Positions 55,931-64,000 of a stretch of DNA of 64,000 bases are shown one piece after another. The notes beneath the pieces are model-generated. The model did no database searches. It saw nothing but the letters and a program-made list of their open reading frames with translations, and was not told where the DNA came from. The first letter of the stretch is position 1. Every line of letters starts with the position of its first letter. The DNA comes from Platerodrilus igneus (Eukaryota; Arthropoda; Insecta; Coleoptera; Lycidae): the NCBI GenBank assembly GCA_036346225.1, contig JARFIW010000966.1, positions 1,240,001 to 1,304,000 of the forward strand, given 5' to 3'. The position numbers were made by a program, and so were the translations under genes.

Positions 55931-56880
55931 GGACTGTTCCGTTCCCAGTAAGGTAATTTAGAAGTAAGCACCAATGACCACCTAAATTACTCTTAACTCA
56001 AATGGAACACTATAGGCACTTGAAGGCGTAGCAGTAAGTCATACTTTATTAGAATTAAATGTTGATTTTTGTGGTATTAACGTATGATTTATTGTATGGG
56101 TTATTAATAAATGTTCGTGTTATATCGTTAGAGGTAAAATCTGAACACTGCAATAAGTGGCCAATTTCAAATATGTTATGAGTTATTATTCTTATTAATG
56201 ATCAAGGTTATGATTAAGTGAAAATGCACTGATTACGAAATTTTACGATTTTGTGTGTGTATTTGTTTGCAAGAATATCATATGTCGCTGATGTCTACAT
56301 TGATGTAAGTAACTATAAACTTGTTGTTTGTATACCTGTTTACATATTTACACGAGCACGAAATTATGTTAATATAGAATAGATTTAGGTGGCCTAGAAA
56401 GTAGAAATTGGTTGCTTTTGTAAAAGGTAAAGTAATTAAAACTCACCCCGAATTGCTCATCATCTTGAAGGATTTGCACTAGACTAACTTAGATGAGCTG
56501 GCGCCCCATAAACTTCATAGTAATTAAAAGTCGTTCGAGTTAGTGTTGTTGGTAACATAGCTTGACATTACACCTAGATATTTACCTTAATTGTTCAATT
56601 TTGTTTTATTTTCTTCCATTTACTGCTATAGGGACCCGCTCCCTTACCACTGTAGTTAGCCGATTAGCGAGATTCTTGCTCCTTTTGGATTCCCTGAATG
56701 TTTTAAAATTGTATCTTAAAAAATTCGTTTGAACTTGACATGAAAAGTGTGGGTCAAGTAGTATAATAATTGCTTAGTTTCAGACAGAACGCAAATACGT
56801 AAGTATTGTCAGCCTAACTAAGTAGCACCAAATGCTATTCGTAAAAATTCTTATTTAAAGAAAATTTCATTTTAAATCCT
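55931..56880. other. No gene seen (AT-rich)
   Basis: No supported frame, RNA gene or repeat. Confidence 0.6.
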
Positions 56881-56884
56881 CCAG

Positions 56885-57012
56885 TAGAGAACACCAACGG
56901 CGAACAGTACGAATTCCTCAAAGAAAACATTGTCCTTCGCCAACAACTTAAAAACTCACACGACCACCGCCATCAAAAACTGCATATCTACAACGCAACC
57001 CACAAAATATAA
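56885..57012 (+). CDS. Candidate terminal exon (weak)
   Basis: ATTTTAAATCCTCCAG looks like a splice acceptor ending at 56884. From 56887 a frame of 41 codons (ENTNGEQYEFLKENIVLRQQ then LKNSHDHRHQKLHIYNATHK) ends with TAA at 57012. Codon third positions are C-rich relative to the surroundings and the segment looks coiled-coil-like. No homology recognised. Could be chance. Confidence 0.25.
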
Positions 57013-58175
57013 ACGAAAGCATCCTGCTTCACTAAAATTCCCAGCGTTTAAACTTATAAGAAGCCAGAACATACAAAACATCGCAACGTTTGGCGTAAAC
57101 ACCCTGCTTAAAATAGCGCACAATCGCAAAAATAAATACAAAATGGAAATATACACCGTCTCGAGAATACTTTTCATCCCTGTTTGCGTTTAATATATCC
57201 AAGAGCAGGACTTCAAGCCACATCTTCTACAAACGCGCAATCTAAGCCCGAAGAAGGCATCTCGTTTCACTAAGAATGCGCTGCAAATAGGAGCAATATA
57301 TATAACGGATTAGAAGCAAATAGTATTTACAAACAACTTGCAGCACTGTTACTTTATTGCGCTGCTCATAACTCAACTCCGTAATTAACAATTTAGTATA
57401 AGTTTTGAAGTAGTTGAACAATTTCAACGATGTTCTTGAAATGTGCAAGCTTTATTTACGCTTAAATAAATTGTTAGATTTATCTTGTTTCACTTTTTAG
57501 AAAAGAAAGCATTAATTAAAAGAATTATGTTCCACATGATGGCCATAAGGTTATAAAAAAAAGTTAGATAATTTTGAACACGTTACGATAATCTTAAATA
57601 TAGTGTGCTGAAGCTCACAAAGGACGTTCCAATCATGTTAAAACGAAATAATGCGGATACTCAAAATGCTTTAAGCTTTGTTACGTGTTAAGTGATTTAA
57701 TCCATAAGGTGCCTTTTCAATTGTTAAATAACCAGTTTCCATACTTTATATTTTTCTAAATCTATTATTTTTTATATAAAACCAAAGTAATTCCCTTGGT
57801 TTTCTGAATCAGACCCTACTTGTTCTATAAATTATTAGTTATATTGCAGTATTGGAATGACTCTTATATGTATAAATACGTTAAGATATTCTCGAAGGTT
57901 TTTATCGGCCTCGTGAAATGTACTGTAAACACGCATTATTCAAGTGTATAAGCTATCTATTCCAAGTGGTTATACAACATTAGCCAATTTGAATAAGCCA
58001 ATCCCGAGGAGTGACGAATAAGTGTTCAAACGATGAAGGAAATTTACATGAACTTAAATTAATTGCTTCGGTATTGGTGTTCGGAGAGGCAACTACATTT
58101 TTGGGGTGTATTATCGTGTGTTTTGTGATGTATTTCTCGTTTACTTAATCCACCTCTCCTATCTTTTTCTTGTAG
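57013..58175. other. No gene seen (AT-rich)
   Basis: No supported features. Confidence 0.55.
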
Positions 58176-58318
58176 AACACTACAACTACTACAGGCAAGC
58201 ACCACGTTATAAATCTGCTGAGAACCGGAAACGAGATCTTAACAAATTGACTCCACTACAGGAGGTTAACAGTAATCTGTTGTACTCTCATATAGAAATT
58301 TACATGCTTAGACTATAA
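58176..58318 (+). CDS. Candidate terminal exon (weak)
   Basis: CCTATCTTTTTCTTGTAG is a good acceptor ending at 58175. The frame then reads HYNYYRQAPRYKSAENRKRD and LNKLTPLQEVNSNLLYSHIE to TAA at 58318, balanced in composition and charged. An AATAAA lies at 58556. Family not recognised; it could belong to the same gene as 56885 or to none. Confidence 0.3.
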
Positions 58319-58825
58319 AATTTACTAGGTGAAGTTTGGAATTGTAGCAATTGTAGCAATGGCGTTTTAATCTACGAGACAATCTCTATGATACAATGTT
58401 ATTGATTAATTATAAAATGTTAATGGTTGGCTTCCTTCTTTCTTTTTATTAAGAACTAAAAATTTACCGATCGCGTTGTAAACTACCTATAATAAGTTAT
58501 TATAAATGGTATGTAACGTTATTCTTTGTGTCTGTTAAATTTAGATGTTATCTTAATAAATACGCCAGAAACTATATTTACTTTGTACTGGGGTTAGAAT
58601 CACTATCTAAACTAAAAACATCAATTCTATTCCTGGACCGCAAAATATCTTTGAATTTTGCAACTAAATAATTCTTTTAAGTAATAAAATGGAAGTGGAA
58701 ACTTTCATATTGTTTCTTCAATTTTTTAGAAAAATTAATTTCAGAATAATTTCGTTTCTTATTGTACCACCTGCGTAGGTTGTAATACTTTAAAATAGAT
58801 TGCGAGCGATCTCTAATTGGTTTGC

Positions 58826-59235
58826 ATTTTATTTTTCTTAAACTTCTTTGGAAATTAAATCACTCTTAGTTGTTGAAATTGTCTTTATTTACGTTTTGAT
58901 CCACGACCTAAGATCGTTGTCAAAATAATAAAAATTTCAAGTTTGACATTTATGACATAAATTGAAAGTAACTTTGATTTATTAATACTTGATTTGAATA
59001 CATTAGGTGAAAATTTTAAAGTTTAGGGGAATGAGTGCCCTCAATTTGTGTTGCGACCTGAGAGCAACTTAGAGGTAGTCAATGCGCTTAATCTGAAATC
59101 AGCTGATTATTATATTGTTAAATTTCATATAAATTCAATAACTTCAGGATTGGAAAACATTTTTAACATGTTTCTATTTATACGATTGAGGGGATGGTTA
59201 TTAAAGAAGTGTACAATTACGTTACCGTTTTTTAT
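58826..59235 (+). mobile_element. Foldback element arm with interior (copy 3)
   Basis: Follows the reverse complement of 23301-22880: TTTATTTACG, GACATAAATTGAA, AAATCAGCTGATTA, then the interior AACATGTTTCTATTTATACG and GGATGGTTATTAAAGAAGTG up to GTTACCG. Confidence 0.8.
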
Positions 59236-59266
59236 GTTTATCTTGAGGAGCTAAAGTACCTTATTT

Positions 59267-59955
59267 TCACGATATTTTGTGTGCAAAGGGGGTTAAGCAG
59301 TCGTTTAATTCCCAAAGATGACTAAGGAAACTCTTAAAAACATCTAACTGAACGTTGTCATGTGTCATAAATGTTGGGCCATAATTATTTACAAAAGGGC
59401 AGCTTGCATAAACAGAAGGATTTGTTACAGTTTTTTGAAAACTGTAAGTATATATTTTAGAAATACCACATTCGTTATTATCATTTGCGGCACCAACATT
59501 ATTGTCATCATCACTATCGACATTCTCATCACTGTTTATAAAATAAGTGTCCGTCAGAATATTCAAAGTAGGCATATACGTATCAAATGATTCTGGAAGA
59601 AAATCAGGATCTGCAATTGAGTTAGCTGATTTTCTTAAAACTCCTCTGAAGGTTGTACTAGCTCTGCAATTTTTCTCGTAGCACAAACGCGCGTAGACCA
59701 AGTAACTGGCACATTAGCGGTTGCTGATGTTGTGGAAGTATTGAAATCTGATACTATAGATAATTCAACTGCAGAATTACTACGTGTTGCACTAATAGAA
59801 TGTGATACATTTTCACTACATAACTGATCATCAACATCGCAATCACCACCCGCATCTGAATTATAAGCTTGGTTTTCTGATATGCCTTCAATAAAATCAA
59901 ATAGATCATCTGGATTCGTGTTTTCGAGTACAGAATATTTGTACGAACGGGCCAT
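59267..59955 (-). pseudogene. Unassigned acidic ORF with one frameshift
   Basis: Two minus-strand frames overlap at 59635-59701 and look like one protein with a single frameshift. The first (59955-59635) starts MARSYKYSVLENTNPDDLFD with Asp/Glu-rich stretches; the second (59701-59267) has SDENVDSDDDNNVGAANDNN and ends FKSFLSHLWELNDC. The acidic start is reminiscent of transposase N-termini such as piggyBac, but no catalytic motif is visible. Not recognised. Confidence 0.35.
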
Positions 59956-60219
59956 GATCCAAAAATATTAGGTTACCTTTAGAAGGACGCAGCAATCTTC
60001 TTAGCGCCACAAAACACAAACTCGCCGATAAGTCTATAAATACTTTATACTGTATGTTTAGTCACTATCAAAAAAGTTTTCTGTAAAACACTTAGCTATT
60101 TTAATGATAAATTCATAATAAACAAATAAACACCTGCATACCTCTATTCTGTGGTAATGGTTTGTGGTTACTGGCATAGCCACATTAGTATTGGATAACT
60201 GACCATTAGGGATGGACAC

Positions 60220-60380
60220 GAACCGAACAGGTTCGAGGTTCGGTTCGAGGTTCGGTTCGATTTTTCGAACCGAACCGAACCGAACCGGACATTTTATTTT
60301 CGAACCGAACCGGCAAATTTTTCGAACCGAACCGAACCTAGCTCAAGGTTCGGTCCGGTTCGGTTCGAAAGGTTCGATTT
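60220..60380. repeat. Palindromic GGTTCG/CGAACC subterminal repeats
   Basis: More than twenty copies of CGAACC or GGTTCG in both orientations within 160 bp, able to fold into long hairpins. In hAT elements subterminal repeats of this sort bind the transposase. Confidence 0.85.
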
Positions 60381-61528
60381 TTTACTAAAAATTTAGTTAA
60401 AAAATTTCTAGTCGCAAGCATATAAGAAATAGAACGATTTTCTAACGTACATGGTCATCGAGCTTTAAGCCAATAGATAAAAAATGTAATAGATATTAGT
60501 GTTACATATCTAATAAATTTTGTCATCGAGGTACGGTTGAAGATCAAAAAATTCTAGATTAGTTCGATTTGTTTAATGCTCCTTATTTCAAATTGTTGCT
60601 TGTTTATAACTATAGTATTTAGATATTAAAGAAACTCGAAATGATTTTGAAAATTTGGTTTTAAAAACAAGCTTATTTTATTTAATGAACAGAAGTCGTG
60701 TTGAAAACCATTTTAAATATATACAAGCCGAGGTCACGGTCTAGAGACTACAGAAGTTTTCAGAATAAACCAAACAATTTAATTCTTAATTAAGTATGTA
60801 TTACTAATCAATCATTTTGTATTTTTTACTTTTGTATGAAAACCAGCTGTCTATTAATATTAAAAAATGTGACCTTGTAGCAGAAACTAATCTCCTTTTC
60901 TTTTGTACATAATCGCTCAACAAATGGTGTTACAAAACGCATAGTACCATAATATTTACTGTTTATTTAGTGTGGCCATTACCACCAACGTCTTTAGAAG
61001 TAGCCGATACTCCAGAAGAATGACCCCGAACATTCTCTCAAAACCAAGGGTTGAAGTATATGACTCATGGTGGCATAAACTTTTCAATCAATGCCGACCT
61101 AAAATAACACAGTATAATGCAAATAATAAGCAGACATAATGCCCGTGCCATAAATACTGTTATATTTTATTATGAAAAACGTAAACGCTGTTTGAGGTAG
61201 ATTTACGATTCTTTCCGAGAACCATCTGATATTGTCATTTAAAAGAAATAATACTTAAATAGATTTACAACATTTTTCCCTAGAATATAGGTTGATATTA
61301 ATATTTCTAATGGCTATGCACTGGTTTCAATTTTATTTTTATTGCTGTTGTACTTGTCCGTTTTGACCGACCAATCGTAAGCCCTATCAGTCGATATTAG
61401 TTTCTTTATTGATAAAGATTTAAAAGCTTTATTAGTTATTGCCCGGACTTGAATTTTGAAAGAAACGACTATTTAGACTTAAAGTAAAAATTTAAACAAT
61501 AGCAGACTATGACTATGACGATAGTGTA

Positions 61529-61893
61529 ATGGACCCAGATTATACACCTGATACAAAATATGTAGAAAAGATAGAAATGTTAGAAAAAGTGTATCTGCAC
61601 CAGAAACTGTTATAATTCAAAAAGGCAAAAGCAAATTTCAGGAATATTATGAATTCAAGTCTACACAACAACCTATCTCTAAAGTTGCTGTTTATCTCCT
61701 GTGTAAAAATAGAAAAGTTCACGTACAGCTTCAAGTGAAAAGCGGCACTACCACAACGTTAAAGCGACACCTTAAACGAAAACACAACCAGGAATTTAGC
61801 GGTGCTTTTAGAGACACATACCAAAACTTTAGCCACCCTGGAACCAATAGAGATATAACTCAAAGAACGCTACCTGAATTGTGGCAAACTAAG
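61529..61893 (+). pseudogene. hAT transposase exon with BED-type zinc finger, frameshifted
   Basis: Frame 1 (61529 on) reads MDPDYTPDTKYVEKIEML; a frameshift near 61575 moves to SVSAPETVIIQKGKSKFQEY, KVAVYLLCKNRKVHVQLQ, TTTLKRHLKRKHNQEFSG and TQRTLPELWQTK. The LKRHLKRKH gives the His pair of a BED finger; the cysteine pair is reduced to LLC, with Tyr where the first Cys would be. The exon ends AAG|GTAAGT at 61893, a strong donor. The catalytic exons are not in the window. BED fingers bind transposon ends. Confidence 0.65.
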
Positions 61894-61971
61894 GTAAGTA
61901 CAGAAATTATAAAAATTCTACAAATACTTTTCTTTGCTGTACAAAATAGTTGTAAACGAACATGCATTTAA

Positions 61972-62150
61972 ATTACACAATTAATCTTTTTGTTCAAACC
62001 GTTTCATTATCTCCAATTCTGATATCTAGGATGGCTCATTATTACGATTACGTTCAATTGCAAATACAAGTTTACATTATATCTATACTATGTAACTCTC
62101 AGAAATACTCCTTAATTTTATAATTTTTAATTTTTAAATTATAACTTTTG
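61972..62150. other. No gene seen
   Basis: AT-rich; presumed intron or flank of the hAT-like element. Confidence 0.4.
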
Positions 62151-62264
62151 GCTATGGAAAAAGACAGTTGAGCCGGACCTCCTCCGTGCCGACTGTTGCA
62201 CAAAGCCTTTGATATCAGGTGAAACGACACGAAGACACAAATTGTGAGCTAGGTGAACTTCCCA

Positions 62265-62375
62265 TAAGGTGTCTGTATTAAATGTTACAACTTTGCTACT
62301 CCTGTCCTGATGAGCCCCAATTAGAGCGAAACGCGTCGACGGCATGCCCTCGTGGCTGAATTTGAGTCACTTGCC
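62265..62375 (+). ncRNA. Hammerhead ribozyme motif 4 (second copy of the conserved block)
   Basis: Same block as 36655-36765. CTGATGA at 62307-62313, GAAA at 62328-62331, stem III ACG/CGT, cleavage-site TC ending at 62337. Stem I pairs CTGTC with GACGG, where bases differ from copy 1 yet pairing holds (with one G-U). Stem II GCCC/GAGC has one mismatch. It lies next to a Penelope-like endonuclease, supporting a link to that retroelement class. Confidence 0.7.
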
Positions 62376-62392
62376 CATATTTTTTTTTACTT

Positions 62393-62395
<3 letters not shown>

Positions 62396-62429
<34 letters not shown>
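62396..62429. repeat. (TA)n microsatellite
   Basis: Seventeen TA units between the hammerhead block and the endonuclease frame. Confidence 0.95.
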
Positions 62430-62431
<2 letters not shown>

Positions 62432-62449
62432 CTGTGAGGTTATACCTGA

Positions 62450-62911
62450 TTAATCATATCTAACATATTTAAAGAATTTAAAGATGTAAAAATTTCCAAT
62501 AAAACTATACTCACTATAAATAAGATATTTTCTAAAGTAAAAGATAACACTCAAAAACCACAGGAGTCTGGTTTAGTTTATGAAATACCTTGTCAGAATT
62601 GTCAAACCTGTTATGTTGGACAAACAGGAAGATGGCTTTCAGCCAGAATAATTTCACACAAAAGTGATTGTAAGAGGAAAATTAACTCTTGTGCTCTTAC
62701 CACTCATGTAATTGAAACAGGACATTCCATGAACTATACAGACACTAAAATTATTTTCAGAGAACCAAATTATCACAAACGTTTATTTTTAGAAATGATT
62801 GCAATATCAATAAATACCAACACACTAAACAAGAAAACTGATACACAAAATTTGAACAATATTTATTCTTATCTAATATCCCTTATTAAAAGTAATAATC
62901 ATTCACTTTAA
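62450..62911 (+). pseudogene. Penelope-like element, GIY-YIG endonuclease tail
   Basis: A 153-codon frame, open from just after a TGA at 62447, to TAA at 62911. It reads a Lys-rich spacer, then the GIY-YIG start GLVYEIPCQNCQTCYVGQTG, then RWLSARIISHK (with the conserved Arg), a Cys/His region (CALTTHVIETGHSM) and EMIAISINTNTLNKKTDTQN. The Cys pair inside the motif (CQNC) and the overall order fit the endonuclease fused behind the reverse transcriptase in Penelope-like elements. The reverse transcriptase is absent, so this is the 3' end of a truncated copy. Confidence 0.8.
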
Positions 62912-63326
62912 TTTTTCAAAAATTAGTTTAAATTTATTTATAATTTTAATTTTAATTTGATACATATTTATAAACACATTGAGATATATAAATTTTCATA
63001 CACAAATTAATTATTTTTACATAGTCAGTAACTGTTAATACATGTCAATGTCTTTCAAAATTTCATACTCTGTACATTTTAAAAAATTTTTTCGATATCC
63101 TTAGTTATATGTATATATAAAACTCATAACCGTAAGTAATGTTAAACTACTATTCCAACAATTAATTTTATATATATTAGATTCCTGACGAAGATAATAA
63201 ATTTATTGAAAGCTTGAATGATTGAAAGAGTATTTTATTAATCCATCAAATTTGACTGCTTTCCCCAATAATAAAACAAATCAAATAATTATTGAACCAG
63301 TCGAGATATCTTAAATACATTAAAAT
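62912..63326 (+). repeat. Penelope-like terminal/leader region
   Basis: AT-rich stretch between the endonuclease tail of one copy and the ORF start of the next, as in head-to-tail Penelope-like arrays. It contains CCTGACGAAGATAATAAATT followed by TATTGAAAGCTT (63186-63218), which resembles a degenerate hammerhead core (CTGACGA ... GAAA), but stem II does not pair well. Confidence 0.5.
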
Positions 63327-64000
63327 ATGGGGTTTTATCAAGAAATTAAAACTATATATGGTAACATAGCTGCTATCAATCTCAAAAGTTGGGCCAACAT
63401 TACAACAAAACTTGCATCTATGAGAAATCGACGAATATTCCTATTGGCATGCCGATCTAACAATTTGTATCCTTTACATATAGTACAAAATTTAAAATGT
63501 TGTGAAAATCTATTAATCACCAATTCAAGAAAAATAAGAAATACAGTTTCCAGATTTAACGAAAATATAAAAAGAAAAATACTAAATTTTGAAATTTTAA
63601 TCACTCATGATGATCTAAATAGTTTAGAAATACAATTGAGAAAAATAAAAGTGGACGTTGCTTTTCTTCCAAAAGATGTTATTCTGGAATTCTCCAAGAG
63701 AATGTTAATACATTATAATAAGACTTTCCACAAAATCAAAATCTCGAATCAAAGAAAGTTACAAAAACTAAAGAAGTTAGATAAGAATAATATCAAAATA
63801 CAAGATTCATGGTTTAAAAATCTGTCAAACGTTGACATACCGAATGACATAAAACATTTTTTAGCATTAGGTCCTAAATTCAGTATACCTCCGACAACCA
63901 ATAATATTAACATACCAAAATTACTCGCTGATGTGGAAACAATAGCAGCATCAGTTACAAATGAAGAAAATAAAAAAAATATACTTTTAGCACGCACTAC
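63327..64000 (+). CDS. Penelope-like element ORF, N-terminal part (runs off window)
   Basis: ATG at 63327 opens a frame with no stop to the end of the window (224 codons). It is rich in Lys, Asn and Ile, with RNRRIFLLACRSNNL and, late, FKNLSNVDIPNDIKHFLALG and PKFSIPPTTNNINIP. The pattern of a short hydrophilic N-terminus followed by L.LG.KF..P matches the segment just before the reverse transcriptase in Penelope-like elements. The polymerase itself would lie beyond 64000. Whether the copy is intact cannot be judged here. Confidence 0.65.
   Translation, partial: MGFYQEIKTIYGNIAAINLKSWANITTKLASMRNRRIFLLACRSNNLYPLHIVQNLKCCENLLITNSRKIRNTVSRFNENIKRKILNFEILITHDDLNSLEIQLRKIKVDVAFLPKDVILEFSKRMLIHYNKTFHKIKISNQRKLQKLKKLDKNNIKIQDSWFKNLSNVDIPNDIKHFLALGPKFSIPPTTNNINIPKLLADVETIAASVTNEENKKNILLART

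Larger units (their letters stand above)
60207..61971 (+). mobile_element. hAT-like element, 5' part
   Basis: Starts TAGGGATGGACACGAACC, a start typical of hAT elements, then a palindromic subterminal repeat region (60220-60380) and, after about 1.1 kb of AT-rich DNA, a BED-finger exon ending at a good splice donor. The 3' end is not seen; Penelope-like sequence begins at about 62150. Confidence 0.6.

Noticed and set aside
63181..63230. Fifth hammerhead ribozyme
   Set aside because: CTGACGA and GAAA are present at plausible spacing, but stem II pairs poorly and stem III is unclear, so it is only mentioned as a possible relic.

Overview
The window is eukaryotic, AT-rich, almost entirely repetitive DNA, most likely from an insect with a large, repeat-laden genome. 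The evidence is the mix of an RTE-type non-LTR retrotransposon, Tc1/mariner relatives, a hAT-like element, Penelope-like elements, zinc-knuckle gag LTR retroelements, tRNA-derived SINEs, and an exon with a spliced 5' end. There is no bacterial gene organisation, operon or CRISPR array. The species cannot be named from the sequence. Only one stretch (about 26.96-27.58 kb, + strand) looks like a host gene exon; two weaker exon candidates lie at 56.9 and 58.2 kb.

Layout. 1-9.74 kb: two pieces of an LTR retroelement on the minus strand (3' LTR at 1-333, 5' LTR at about 7.93-9.74 kb with a tRNA-Lys-like primer site) whose coding part is gag plus a long repeat-rich tail; it is interrupted by two other insertions. 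10.34-10.76 kb: 3' end of an RTE-like LINE. 10.80-18.80 kb: an 8-kb tandem array of a 93-bp satellite, locally organised as a 279-bp trimeric higher-order repeat, with a T70G40 homopolymer block that looks like an assembly fault. 18.9-21.5 kb: LINE tail and AT-rich DNA. 21.5-26.2 kb: second copy of the gag element, with a polypurine tract abutting its 3' LTR and a 688-bp foldback element inside its 3' non-coding region. 26.9-27.8 kb: the host exon and polyadenylation signal.

27.8-42 kb: SINEs, LINE tails, a rearranged mariner-like element (29.55-31.86 kb), CA-rich tandem repeats and three hammerhead-ribozyme-like motifs at 36.1-37.0 kb. 42-46.5 kb: a nearly full-length but dead RTE-like LINE on the minus strand, split by a 1,313-bp mariner-like element with perfect 30-bp terminal inverted repeats and a TA duplication. 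47.8-49.4 kb: the 5' half of a second copy of that LINE on the plus strand with an open endonuclease frame. 49.5-51.8 kb: another mariner-like transposase, split by a 60-bp minisatellite and a GCC-rich tract. 52-59 kb: mostly AT-rich DNA with a fragment of a further LTR element (55.4-55.9 kb). 60.2-61.97 kb: 5' part of a hAT-like element. 62.2-64 kb: Penelope-like material (hammerhead motif, GIY-YIG endonuclease tail, then the start of another copy running off the window).

How the parts relate: nothing forms a pathway. The main candidates for something undescribed are the gag-only LTR retroelement, whose two copies carry different numbers of a 55-residue coding repeat and no visible reverse transcriptase; the satellite, which shares a motif with the interior of the foldback element; and a head-to-tail SINE array at LINE 3' junctions.
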